DNA of 64,000 nucleotides, from the NCBI RefSeq assembly GCF_025515305.1, contig NZ_JAOPHT010000003.1:310001-374000 (forward strand). Reading direction: 5' to 3'. A program made the position numbers and the translations under genes. The DNA is from Roseicyclus sediminis. GTDB taxonomy: Bacteria > Pseudomonadota > Alphaproteobacteria > Rhodobacterales > Rhodobacteraceae. The notes under the pieces were generated by a model. That model did not search any database and was not told where the DNA came from. It was given only the letters and a program-made list of their open reading frames with translations. Below are positions 1 through 7,191 of this stretch, in pieces (the first letter of the stretch is position 1; the number at the start of each line of letters is the position of its first letter).

Positions 1-71
1 TCAACACGGCGGCCGGCGCGGCTCTCGGCTCGAGCAGCACGTGGTCCTTCGGCCTCAACATGGCATTCTAA
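1..71 (+). CDS. C-terminal end of an outer-membrane-type protein (partial)
   Basis: Only the last 22 codons of an open frame are inside the window, ending at TAA (69-71). The visible tail is rich in Gly, Ala, Ser and Thr and ends in SFGLNMAF. A terminal Phe preceded by alternating hydrophobic residues is the usual C-terminal signature of an outer-membrane beta-barrel. The gene is followed at once by an intrinsic terminator and then by a PagL-like barrel gene on the same strand. The family cannot be named from so short a piece; porin or OmpA/OmpW-like protein is an inference. Confidence 0.45.
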   Translation, partial: NTAAGAALGSSSTWSFGLNMAF

Positions 72-97
72 ACACAAGTACAGTGTGTTAAGGATGG

Positions 98-124
98 AAG
101 AGCGGGCCTTGCGCCCGCTCTTTT
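98..124 (+). terminator. Rho-independent terminator
   Basis: A perfect 9-bp GC-rich stem (99-107 pairs with 113-121, extended by A98-T122) with a 5-nt loop is followed by TTTT. It lies 27 bases past the stop of the upstream barrel gene and separates it from the PagL-like gene. Confidence 0.85.
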
Positions 125-181
125 CGCATAAAGCAGGAGCACGGCAAACGTGCCCGCGAGCAGCAATGAGGCAACAAGAAC

Positions 182-682
182 ATGGCAAGGAACACGCGTT
201 TCAACCTTTTTACCCTGGGGACGGCAGCATTCGTCGTGGCGATCGCGGTCGCGGCCGGACAGGCCCGGTCCCAAAGCCTCGATGTCGGTCTCACCGGCGA
301 CCTCAAGCGCGGTGACCTTGGCGGGACGCTCGAACTCCACGGGCTTCCGGTGTTCACGCAGCCCAGCGGGATCTCCGGTGGCTGGGGTGTCGCGGCGCGG
401 GCCGAAACCGATGGCGACGTCTGGGTCGGCGGCGGCTTCGTCCTCGACGTTCCGCTGTCGGACGCCGCCTTCGTCGAGGCGAGCTTCATGCCCGGCTTCT
501 ACCACCCCGGCGACACCGAACTGGGCGGCAACCTGCAGTTCCGCTCGCTCGTGGGGGTCGGCTGGCGTGTGTCGCCTGCGGGGGCTGTGATTCTCAGCCT
601 CGACCACATGTCGAACGCCGGGCTCGAGGACTTTAATCCGGGCACCGAGACGGTTGCACTCCGCTACCGGATGGAGTTCTGA
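182..682 (+). CDS. PagL-like lipid A 3-O-deacylase (acyloxyacyl hydrolase family)
   Basis: A 166-aa protein with an N-terminal signal peptide (hydrophobic core about residues 10-27) and a small barrel-like body ending in Phe. The C-terminal region carries HMSNAGL followed by NPGTE. His142, Ser144 and Glu156 have exactly the spacing (H-x-S, then 12 residues to E) of the catalytic triad of PagL, the outer-membrane enzyme that removes the 3-O acyl chain of lipid A. Length matches PagL (about 150-170 aa). A GAGG lies 12 bases before the ATG. It stands alone between a terminator and yggS. Family assignment is strong because the triad geometry is preserved; actual lipid A deacylation is inferred. 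Confidence 0.75.
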   Translation: MARNTRFNLFTLGTAAFVVAIAVAAGQARSQSLDVGLTGDLKRGDLGGTLELHGLPVFTQPSGISGGWGVAARAETDGDVWVGGGFVLDVPLSDAAFVEASFMPGFYHPGDTELGGNLQFRSLVGVGWRVSPAGAVILSLDHMSNAGLEDFNPGTETVALRYRMEF

Positions 683-722
683 TCCCGCGAGCCAGCCGAC
701 AGACCGGGACGGACAAGACGCC

Positions 723-1379
723 ATGCCCCTTGCCGACATAACCGAGCGCCTGCACGCTGCGCTGGCCGCCGCAGGCCGGCCGGAGGACGACGCGACCCTG
801 ATCGCGGTCTCCAAGGTGCAGCCGCCGGAGCGCGTCGAGCCCGTCTTGCGCGAAGGCCACCGTGTCTTCGGCGAAAACCGGGTCCAGGAAGCGCAGGGCC
901 GCTGGCCCGACTTCCAGGCGCGGTACGACGGAATCGAGCTTCACCTGATCGGGCCCTTGCAGACCAACAAGGCCCGCGCCGCGGTCGAGATGTTCGACGC
1001 GATCCACACCGTGGACCGGCCGAAACTCGCCGCGACGCTGGCCCGTCTGGCCCAGGAGCGGGGGGCCTGCCCCGACCTCTTCATCCAGGTGAACACCGGG
1101 GAAGAGCCGCAGAAGGCCGGGTGCATGCCCGCCGAAGTCGATGCCTTCGTGGCCGAGGTGCGGGGCATGGACCTGCCGCTTGCCGGGCTCATGTGCATCC
1201 CGCCCGTCGAGGAAGAGCCGAGCCTGCACTTCGCGCTTCTGGCCAAGATGGCGGAGCGCAACGGGCTTCGGGGCCTTTCGATGGGCATGAGCGCCGATTT
1301 CGAGAAGGCCATCGCGTTCGGCGCGACCCATGTCCGCGTCGGTTCCGCGATCTTCGGGGAACGGGCCTACGAACTCTAG
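723..1379 (+). CDS. yggS: YggS/PROSC-family pyridoxal-phosphate homeostasis protein
   Basis: A 218-aa single-domain alanine-racemase-fold protein. Family motifs are present in order: AVSK with the PLP lysine at about K31, GENRVQEA, HLIGPLQTNK, GLSMGMSADFEKAI and GSAIFG. Members bind PLP without a known catalytic reaction and buffer vitamin B6 and amino-acid pools. The ATG at 723 starts the conserved sequence; an upstream ATG at 654 lies inside the preceding gene and adds 23 unconserved residues. The TAG stop shares its bases with the stop of the convergent L,D-transpeptidase gene. Confidence 0.9.
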   Translation: MPLADITERLHAALAAAGRPEDDATLIAVSKVQPPERVEPVLREGHRVFGENRVQEAQGRWPDFQARYDGIELHLIGPLQTNKARAAVEMFDAIHTVDRPKLAATLARLAQERGACPDLFIQVNTGEEPQKAGCMPAEVDAFVAEVRGMDLPLAGLMCIPPVEEEPSLHFALLAKMAERNGLRGLSMGMSADFEKAIAFGATHVRVGSAIFGERAYEL

Positions 1380-1888
1380 CGCCGGGCCATCGGCTCCGGC
1401 ACGACAAGGCGCGTGTCGTAGCCGATCTTCGTCACGATCCGTCTCAGGTGCCCCGGCGAAAGTGCGATGCAGCCTTCCGTCGGTCGCCCCGGCGCGCGCC
1501 AGCGGTGGAGGAAGATCGCCGATCCCCGCCCCCTTTCGGCATAGGGCCAGTTCCAGTCCGTGAGCAGGACGAGGTCATAGAGCCGGTCACCCCGAAACAG
1601 GCGTTCCGCCGACCATGAGTATGGCACGCGCACCATGAGGTTGTAGTCCTCGTGCCGCGGGTCGTCGGACCACAGGTCGCCCGGACGGATCGGCAGCGCC
1701 CAATCGCACGGCCGCGACATCCGGTCCGGCCGATAGAGGCAGCCGACGATCCGGTGGACGCCCGCGGGCGTCGCTCCGTCGCCCTCACGCTTGTTCAGCG
1801 TCACGCCGGAACGCCCGACCGTGCAGGGATAGGTCACGCCCCGGAACCTCAGGCCCATCGGCGTCAGCACCATGTCGCTTGGGGTCAT
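1376..1888 (-). CDS. L,D-transpeptidase catalytic domain (YkuD) family protein
   Basis: A 170-aa protein with a YkuD-type core: IFLHRW (His128) and PTEGCIAL (Cys140), the spaced His/Cys of L,D-transpeptidases that make 3-3 peptidoglycan crosslinks or attach proteins to the wall. It is short and has no visible signal peptide or membrane segment, which is odd for an enzyme expected to work in the periplasm. The start at 1888 begins the conserved sequence; a longer frame upstream overlaps the DUF1330 gene and is low-complexity. It is divided by only 16 bases from that upstream gene, so they are probably co-transcribed. Substrate unknown. Confidence 0.75.
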   Translation of the reverse strand: MTPSDMVLTPMGLRFRGVTYPCTVGRSGVTLNKREGDGATPAGVHRIVGCLYRPDRMSRPCDWALPIRPGDLWSDDPRHEDYNLMVRVPYSWSAERLFRGDRLYDLVLLTDWNWPYAERGRGSAIFLHRWRAPGRPTEGCIALSPGHLRRIVTKIGYDTRLVVPEPMARR

Positions 1889-1904
1889 GCGTCCTTGCCG
1901 CCTC

Positions 1905-2192
1905 TCAGACGCCCTGCACGATGCGCAGGTCGGTGTCGGCGATGGCCTCGCGGATCGTCCGGGCGGCGGTGTATCCGGCCGATTCGTAGAAACGGCGCGC
2001 GGTTTCGACGTCGTCGAACTCGACGATGACGGAGATCCCCTCGAGCTCGCCCTCGCGAAGCTCCGGTGCCGGGTCGCGGGCAAGAACGCGACCGCCATAC
2101 TCCGCGATCACCGGCGCCGAGGCCTCGGCAAAGCGCTGCATCCCGGCGCGGTCTCGGGCGCGGATGTTGGCGACGATGTAGCCCTTCGGCAC
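1905..2192 (-). CDS. DUF1330 family protein
   Basis: A 95-aa protein beginning MPKGYIVANI, the typical opening of the DUF1330 ferredoxin-like-fold family, with the conserved ...VIVEFDDVETARRFYES... type region in the second half. The start is a GTG at 2192 preceded by a strong GGGAGGA 7 bases upstream; an ATG at 2246 would add unconserved residues. Small dimeric alpha-beta barrel proteins of this kind are often of unknown role. It precedes the L,D-transpeptidase gene on the same strand. Confidence 0.8.
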   Translation of the reverse strand: MPKGYIVANIRARDRAGMQRFAEASAPVIAEYGGRVLARDPAPELREGELEGISVIVEFDDVETARRFYESAGYTAARTIREAIADTDLRIVQGV

Positions 2193-2259
2193 GATGTGAT
2201 CCTCCCATTCTTCCGGTCCGGGGTGCGGGCGTAACCCGCACGTCATCTGCCGCCGAAGG

Positions 2260-3369
2260 TTAGAACATGTGCCCGGACTTGTCCCGTTTCACCGCGAGGT
2301 AATGGGCATTGTGGCGGTTGGTCCCGGTTACCAGCGGAACGCGTTCGGCGACGGCGATTCCCTCGGCTTCCATCATCTCGACCTTGCGCGGGTTGTTGGT
2401 CATCAGCCGGACCGAGCCAAATCCCATCCGCCTGAGGATGTCCGCCCCGATGCGGAAGTCGCGTTCGTCGTCCTCGAAGCCAAGCCGGTGATTCGCCTGC
2501 ACCGTGTCGAAGCCCTGATCCTGAAGGGAATAGGCCCGCATCTTGTTGGCGATGCCGATGCCGCGCCCCTCCTGGTTGAGGTAGAGCAGGACGCCCGCCC
2601 CTTCGCGCCCCATTTCGGCCAGCGCGGTCCGGAGTTGCGGGCCGCAGTCGCACTTGAGGCTGCCCAGCACGTCGCCCGTGAAGCAGGCCGAATGAAGGCG
2701 GGCCAGGACCGGCGCGGCGCGGTCCGGTTTGCCGATCTCGATGGCGAAATGTTCCACCCCGCCGTTGTCCGGCCGGAAGATGTGCAGGCGCCCCGCCTCC
2801 GACGCCTCCATCGGCAGGCGCGCGGCGGCGACAGGCAGCAACTCGTGATGGAGCGCGAGGTCCTCGGCGGCAGCGACCGCGTCCAGCCGTGTCAGATCAT
2901 GCGCCACGGCCAGAGCGGCGGCGTCCTGCGCCGGAACCGTCAGCACGGCGGGAAGAAGTTGCGCGGATTTCGCGAGAAGCAGGCCAAGACGATGCAGCGA
3001 CGCGTCTCCCTCCCGCAGGGTGCGCAAGGGGCCCTTCATCGGCGCCATGAGGTCGCGCGCGGGATCGGCCAGGTCGCGCAGCCAGTCCGCGCCGACGTCC
3101 TGCGGCATCACCACGCGGGCGAGGTCCCCGTCATAGGCCCGCGCCTTGAGGGTTTCCGCCCGCCGCGCGGTGATCGCCACCACCACGGGTCCGCCGAGCG
3201 CGCGCATGCCATCGATCCGTTCGGCGCGCGCGGTTTCCGCGGCCAGCAGCACCAGGGCGCCCTGCGCCCCTTCGAGGACGACGGGCAGGCCCATGCGCAG
3301 GTCGGCCCGCGCTCGGGCGACACGCTCGGCGGTACTGGGAAGAAGGGGCATGCGCGGATCGCGTTCCAT
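2260..3369 (-). CDS. ribA: GTP cyclohydrolase II with N-terminal extension (riboflavin synthesis)
   Basis: A 369-aa protein. Residues about 190-369 are a complete GTP cyclohydrolase II: zinc ligands Cys229, Cys240 and Cys242 (CFTGD...LKCDCG), NQEGRGIGIANKM, the DERDF motif and the C-terminal TNNPRK region. The enzyme opens GTP, releasing formate and pyrophosphate, in the first step of riboflavin synthesis. The first 180 residues resemble a degenerate RibB-type domain without obvious catalytic residues, a layout I know from other Rhodobacteraceae. The gene is divergent from the CenR-like regulator. ATG at 3369 chosen; an internal ATG at codon 7 is possible. Confidence 0.92.
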   Translation of the reverse strand: MERDPRMPLLPSTAERVARARADLRMGLPVVLEGAQGALVLLAAETARAERIDGMRALGGPVVVAITARRAETLKARAYDGDLARVVMPQDVGADWLRDLADPARDLMAPMKGPLRTLREGDASLHRLGLLLAKSAQLLPAVLTVPAQDAAALAVAHDLTRLDAVAAAEDLALHHELLPVAAARLPMEASEAGRLHIFRPDNGGVEHFAIEIGKPDRAAPVLARLHSACFTGDVLGSLKCDCGPQLRTALAEMGREGAGVLLYLNQEGRGIGIANKMRAYSLQDQGFDTVQANHRLGFEDDERDFRIGADILRRMGFGSVRLMTNNPRKVEMMEAEGIAVAERVPLVTGTNRHNAHYLAVKRDKSGHMF

Positions 3370-3516
3370 CGGTGCTTTCCCTTAGCGCGCGCTGCAGGAA
3401 TTTGAAACAATCCCTCGCGCATCGACACGGCTGCGTGAAATTTCCTTTCAGTCGCTTGCCACAAGCCCGCGTGCCGCGCATCTGGGAAGCATTCCGCAGC
3501 CGGGAGGACAAGGTCC

Positions 3517-4203
3517 ATGGCCACTCTGAAGAAGATTCTGCTAGTCGACGACGACGACGACCTGCGCGAGGCACTGTCCGAGCAACTCGTCATGACCGAG
3601 GATTTCGACGTGTTCGAGGCCGGGTCCGGCTCGCAGGCGATGGAACGCGCCAAGGAAGGTCTCTACGATCTGGTGATCCTCGACGTCGGCCTGCCCGACA
3701 CCGATGGCCGCGAACTCTGCCGGCTGATGCGCAAGCAGGGCGTGAAATGCCCGATCCTGATGCTCACGGGCCACGACAGCGACGCCGACACGATCCTCGG
3801 CCTCGACGCGGGCGCCAACGACTATGTGACGAAGCCGTTCCGCTTCCCCGTCCTGCTGGCCCGCATCCGCGCCCAGTTGCGCCAGCACGAACAGTCCGAG
3901 GACGCGGTGTTCCAGCTTGGGCCCTATACCTTCAAGCCCGCGATGAAGCTGCTCGAGACGGAGGACCTGAAGAAGATCCGCCTGACCGAGAAGGAAACCA
4001 ACATCCTGAAATTCCTCTATCGCGCCCAGGCGGGCGTGGTGGCGCGGGACGTCCTGCTGCACGAGGTCTGGGGCTATAACGCGGGTGTCACCACGCACAC
4101 GCTTGAGACCCACATCTACCGCCTCCGCCAGAAGATCGAGCCCGACCCCTCGAACGCCCGGCTTCTGGTGACCGAGAGCGGGGGTTACCGCCTCGTGGCA
4201 TGA
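3517..4203 (+). CDS. cenR: OmpR/PhoB-family response regulator, CenR-like
   Basis: A 228-aa regulator with a receiver domain (acidic pocket DDDDD at 11-15, phosphoacceptor Asp56, Lys106 in VTKPF) and a C-terminal winged helix ending in RLRQKIEPDP...GGYRLVA. The linker RIRAQLRQHEQSED is the feature I associate with CenR, an essential orphan regulator of cell-envelope genes in Caulobacter and Rhodobacter. No histidine kinase is adjacent, which fits an orphan. GGGAGG lies 10 bases before the ATG. It faces ribA across a 147-bp divergent region. The CenR name is from memory of the family; the OmpR-type assignment is certain. Confidence 0.8.
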   Translation: MATLKKILLVDDDDDLREALSEQLVMTEDFDVFEAGSGSQAMERAKEGLYDLVILDVGLPDTDGRELCRLMRKQGVKCPILMLTGHDSDADTILGLDAGANDYVTKPFRFPVLLARIRAQLRQHEQSEDAVFQLGPYTFKPAMKLLETEDLKKIRLTEKETNILKFLYRAQAGVVARDVLLHEVWGYNAGVTTHTLETHIYRLRQKIEPDPSNARLLVTESGGYRLVA

Positions 4204-4238
4204 CGGTGCAAACCGCTGGGTTTCCTTACCCTTGCGGG

Positions 4239-4281
4239 TTGACGCAGATCAAATCGCAACCAGAGGTTGCTGATTTAGAAT
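4239..4281 (+). promoter_or_regulatory. FNR/FnrL-type box and -10 element (candidate class II anaerobic promoter)
   Basis: Positions 4239-4252 read TTGACGCAGATCAA, one base from the TTGAT-N4-ATCAA consensus of FNR/FnrL. A -10 element TAGAAT lies at 4276-4281, predicting a start near 4287. The box centre (4245.5) is then about 42 bases upstream, the class II spacing at which FNR activates directly. There is no good -35 hexamer, as expected for an activator-dependent promoter. Transcription from here would run into the terminator at 4308-4337. Confidence 0.65.
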
Positions 4282-4286
4282 TGCTC

Positions 4287-4337
4287 CATTACCTCCCTGT
4301 TGGACTTGGCCCGAACCTCGGTTCGGGCCTTTCTTTT
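4287..4337 (+). ncRNA. Candidate FNR-controlled small RNA (about 50 nt)
   Basis: The predicted start (about 4287) and the intrinsic terminator ending near 4337 define a transcript of about 50 nt with no open frame. Its single-stranded 5' part contains ACCTCCCTG, complementary to Shine-Dalgarno sequences, followed by a stable GC hairpin with a CTCG loop and a T-rich tail. Anti-Shine-Dalgarno seed plus terminator hairpin is a common architecture of trans-acting Hfq-dependent regulators in alphaproteobacteria. I do not recognise the specific family. It could instead be a terminated leader of xthA. No expression evidence. Confidence 0.5.
4308..4337 (+). terminator. Rho-independent terminator
   Basis: A 9-bp perfect stem GGCCCGAAC/GTTCGGGCC (4308-4316 with 4321-4329), CTCG loop, followed by TTTCTTTTT. 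It lies 105 bases beyond the CenR-like gene and 87 bases before xthA. Confidence 0.9.
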
Positions 4338-4423
4338 TCCAGGCCGCGATCATCGCCCGTTCCCGGGTTGAGGCACGCCGGCCGGGGGACTAGGGTCGCG
4401 CGGCCTGACAGACCGGAGCCGCC

Positions 4424-5212
4424 ATGCCCTTCACCCTCGCCACCTGGAACATCAACTCCGTGCGCCTGCGCGCCGACCTCGTCGTGAAGCTTCTGACCGA
4501 GGAAGCGCCGGACGTTCTTTGCCTGCAGGAATGCAAGTCGCCGGTGGAAAAGATCCCGGCCGAGGTCTTTGCCGCGGCGGGCTATGGCCACATGGTCGCA
4601 AGGGGGCAGAAGGGCTACAACGGCGTCGCGATCCTGTCCAAGCTTCCGCTCGAGGATGTCGGTCACCGCGATTTCTGCGAGAAGGGCGACGCCCGCCACG
4701 TCGCCGCGCGGCTGGAGAACGGGACGGTCATCCACAATTTCTACGTGCCTGCGGGCGGGGACGAACCCGACCGGGAAAAGAACGTGAAATTCGGCCACAA
4801 GCTCGATTTCCTGACCGAGATGCGCGACTGGTTCCATGGCGACCGCCCGGAGAAGTCGATCCTCGTGGGGGATCTGAACATCGCCCCGCGCGAGGACGAT
4901 GTCTGGAGCCACAAGCAGCTCCTCAAGGTCGTCAGCCACACGCCCATCGAGGTGGAGCACCTGGGCAAGGTGCAGGACTCGGGCGGCTGGGTCGATATCA
5001 CCCGCCGCGATATTCCCGAGGGCCTCCTTTATTCGTGGTGGTCCTACCGCGCGCCCGACTGGGACGCCGCGGACAAGGGCCGCAGGCTCGATCACGTCTG
5101 GGCCACGCCCGACATCGCGAATGCCGCCCACGGAAGCCGTATCCTGCGTGCGGCGCGCGGCTGGACGCAGCCGTCAGACCACGCTCCGGTCTTCGCGACC
5201 TTCGATCTCTGA
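4424..5212 (+). CDS. xthA: Exodeoxyribonuclease III
   Basis: A 262-aa EEP-fold nuclease/AP endonuclease. Motifs run in order: WNINSVR at the N-terminus, LCLQECK with the metal-binding Glu at about 36, GDLNIAP in the middle, LDHVWAT and the C-terminal SDHAPV with the catalytic His. The enzyme cuts abasic sites and removes 3' blocked ends in base-excision repair in the cytoplasm. Length is standard. It begins 87 bases after an intrinsic terminator, so it must have its own promoter or read-through. Confidence 0.93.
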   Translation: MPFTLATWNINSVRLRADLVVKLLTEEAPDVLCLQECKSPVEKIPAEVFAAAGYGHMVARGQKGYNGVAILSKLPLEDVGHRDFCEKGDARHVAARLENGTVIHNFYVPAGGDEPDREKNVKFGHKLDFLTEMRDWFHGDRPEKSILVGDLNIAPREDDVWSHKQLLKVVSHTPIEVEHLGKVQDSGGWVDITRRDIPEGLLYSWWSYRAPDWDAADKGRRLDHVWATPDIANAAHGSRILRAARGWTQPSDHAPVFATFDL

Positions 5213-5282
5213 GCGTGCCCCCCTTGGCGCAAGCGTCCTGCGCGCGCATATAAGACCAAAGCGAAATTGACGGAGACAAGCG

Positions 5283-6209
5283 ATGCTTGAGCTGGGGCAG
5301 TCCCAACCGAACGGCGCCGCCGCGGGCGACCTTATCAAGGACGGGACCGAGGCGACCTTCATGGCCGACGTGATCGAGGGCAGCCGCGAGGTTCCCGTGA
5401 TCGTCGATTTCTGGGCGACATGGTGCGGACCGTGCAAGACGCTCGGACCGATGCTGGAGGCCGCAGTGACCGCCGCCAGGGGCAAGGTCCGCATGGTCAA
5501 GATCGACGTCGACAAGGAGCAGCGCCTCGCCGGCGCGCTGGCGCAGCAGGGCCTGCCGCTGCAGTCGATCCCGACCGTTGTGGCCTTTTTCGAGGGACGG
5601 CCCGTGGACATGTTCCAGGGCGCGATCCCGCAAGGCCAGATCACCGAGTTCATCAACAAGCTCGTTTCTCTCGCAGGCGACGGCGGACTGTCCGAGGCCG
5701 TGGAAGCCGCCGAGCAGATGCTGGCGGAGGGCGCGGTCACCGACGCCGCGCAGACCTTCGCGGCGATCCTGGGCGAGGAACCGGAGCATGCCGGCGCCAT
5801 GTCCGGGCTTGCCCGCGCCCATGTCGCCATGGGTCAGCTCGACCAGGCCGAGGCGCTTTTGAACAATGCGCCCGCCAAGATCGCCTCCGCCCCCGAGATC
5901 GAGGCTGCCCGCGCGCAGATCGCGCTCGCCCGCCAGGCCGAGAATGCCGGGCCGCTGACCGAGCTTGCGGCCGCCGTCGAGGCCGATCCGGCCAACCTTC
6001 AGGTGCGCTTCGACTATGCACAGGCGCTCCATGCCGCGGGTAAGGTGGAAGAAGCGGTCGAAGAGTTGCTCGAACTGTTCCGTCGCGATCGCGAGTGGAA
6101 CGAGGGCGCGGCGAAGACGCAGCTCTTCACGATCTTCGACGCATTGAAACCGACCGACCCGATCGCGCAGAAGGGCCGGCGCCGCCTGAGCTCGATGATA
6201 TTTGCCTGA
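5283..6209 (+). CDS. cnoX: Chaperedoxin CnoX/YbbN (thioredoxin-TPR co-chaperone)
   Basis: A 308-aa protein: a thioredoxin domain (about 20-125) with the full active site WATWCGPCK (Cys48, Cys51), then a C-terminal alpha-helical TPR-like region with repeated Ala/Glu-rich helices. YbbN/CnoX holds unfolding proteins and passes them to GroEL/DnaK. The E. coli protein lacks the first active-site Cys; this one keeps both, as in Caulobacter, and so could be redox active. The terminal residues are LSSMIFA. A TATAAG element at 5249-5254 may be part of its promoter. It heads a short run with the Lon-domain and Trm112-like genes. Confidence 0.88.
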   Translation: MLELGQSQPNGAAAGDLIKDGTEATFMADVIEGSREVPVIVDFWATWCGPCKTLGPMLEAAVTAARGKVRMVKIDVDKEQRLAGALAQQGLPLQSIPTVVAFFEGRPVDMFQGAIPQGQITEFINKLVSLAGDGGLSEAVEAAEQMLAEGAVTDAAQTFAAILGEEPEHAGAMSGLARAHVAMGQLDQAEALLNNAPAKIASAPEIEAARAQIALARQAENAGPLTELAAAVEADPANLQVRFDYAQALHAAGKVEEAVEELLELFRRDREWNEGAAKTQLFTIFDALKPTDPIAQKGRRRLSSMIFA

Positions 6210-6236
6210 GCCAAGTTGCAGCCTAGGTCGCGTGTC

Positions 6237-6881
6237 ATGATGACCGCCGCCGATCTTCCCGACACCATTCCGGTGTTCCCGCTTCCGGGCGCGCTATTGC
6301 TGCCCCGGGCGCGCCTGCCGCTGCACATCTTCGAGCCGCGTTATCTGGCAATGCTCGATGACACGATGAAGACGTCGCACCGGCTTATCGGCATGGTGCA
6401 GCCCCGCGAGGTGCCGGGCTCGCAGGAAAAGCGTCTCCATGCCATCGGGTGCGCCGGACGGCTCACGCAGTTCTCCGAGACGGAGGACGGGCGCTACATG
6501 ATCACGCTGTCGGGCATCTCGCGGTTCCGTATCCGCGAGGAAGTCTCGGGCTTCACGCCGTACCGTCGCTGCGACGTCAGCTGGGAGGGGTTCTCGGCCG
6601 ACCTCGGACCGGTGGAGCACGACGAGGGTTTCCGCCGCAAGGAATTCCTCGACCTGCTCGGCCGTTACTTCGAGGCGCTATCGCTGTCGACCGACTGGAA
6701 CAGCCTGAAGGAAGCGGAGGACGAGCTGCTCATCAACTCGCTTTCGATGCTTTGCCCGTTCGACCCCGAGGAGAAGCAGGCGCTGCTGGAGGCGCCGTCG
6801 CTGTCCACGCGGCGCGAGACGCTCGTGACGCTGATCGAGTTCGCGCTGCGGGGCGGATCGCAGGAAGAGACGATGCAATGA
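6237..6881 (+). CDS. LON peptidase substrate-binding domain protein
   Basis: A 214-aa protein consisting of the N-terminal domain of Lon alone: [25 protein letters not shown] near the start region (conserved PLPG and HIFEPRY motifs), then the beta-rich body and a C-terminal helical part. There is no AAA+ or protease domain. Such stand-alone proteins are common and their role is unclear, possibly substrate recognition. The ATG at 6237 (or 6240) fits the family start; a TTG at 6216 would add seven unconserved residues. Its TGA overlaps the ATG of the next gene. Confidence 0.85.
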   Translation: MMTAADLPDTIPVFPLPGALLLPRARLPLHIFEPRYLAMLDDTMKTSHRLIGMVQPREVPGSQEKRLHAIGCAGRLTQFSETEDGRYMITLSGISRFRIREEVSGFTPYRRCDVSWEGFSADLGPVEHDEGFRRKEFLDLLGRYFEALSLSTDWNSLKEAEDELLINSLSMLCPFDPEEKQALLEAPSLSTRRETLVTLIEFALRGGSQEETMQ

Positions 6882-7102
6882 ACGCGGATGGCCTGGACCC
6901 TCCGGACAACCCAGCGGCAGCCGCTTCGCGCGCGCCGATCGACCGCAGGATGCTCGAAGCGCTGGTCTGCCCGATGACGCATGGAACGCTCACCTACGAC
7001 CCCGAGCGGCAGGAGCTGATCTCGAAAGCCGCGCACCTCGCCTACCCGATCCGGAACGGTATCCCGATCATGCTCGAGGAAGAGGCGCGGCAGCTCGACT
7101 GA
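6878..7102 (+). CDS. Trm112-like protein
   Basis: A 74-aa protein of the Trm112/YcaR family: [17 protein letters not shown], then [16 protein letters not shown] near the C-terminus. Bacterial members are small scaffolds, some helping methyltransferases. The usual paired cysteines are reduced to one (CPMTHG), so zinc binding is doubtful. The ATG overlaps the stop of the upstream Lon-domain gene (ATGA), which argues for translational coupling. A composite repeat element lies just downstream. Confidence 0.85.
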   Translation: MNADGLDPPDNPAAAASRAPIDRRMLEALVCPMTHGTLTYDPERQELISKAAHLAYPIRNGIPIMLEEEARQLD

Positions 7103-7120
7103 CAACGCGCGCCCGGCGCA

Positions 7121-7185
7121 CTCTCGCCGAAGCCCCGCGAGGGCGTCAGAGGCCCGTGCATGCGTATTTTTCGGAAAGATGAAGG
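7121..7185 (+). repeat. Composite repeat copy A: hairpin plus GCGTATTT...GAAAGATGAAGG
   Basis: The conserved core is 7162-7185, GCGTATTTTTCGGAAAGATGAAGG in two parts (GCGTATTT, then GAAAGATGAAGG). It is preceded by a 7-bp stem (7121-7127 with 7137-7143, one G-T pair). Two further copies are at 20122-20177 (minus) and 59322-59375 (plus). It sits between the convergent ends of the Trm112-like and UbiH-type genes. Confidence 0.7.
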
Positions 7186-7191
7186 ACCGGG

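Noticed and set aside
4200-4487. A 95-codon frame between the CenR-like gene and xthA
   Set aside because: Ser/Pro/Arg-rich translation, spans an intrinsic terminator and overlaps xthA; no ribosome-binding site.
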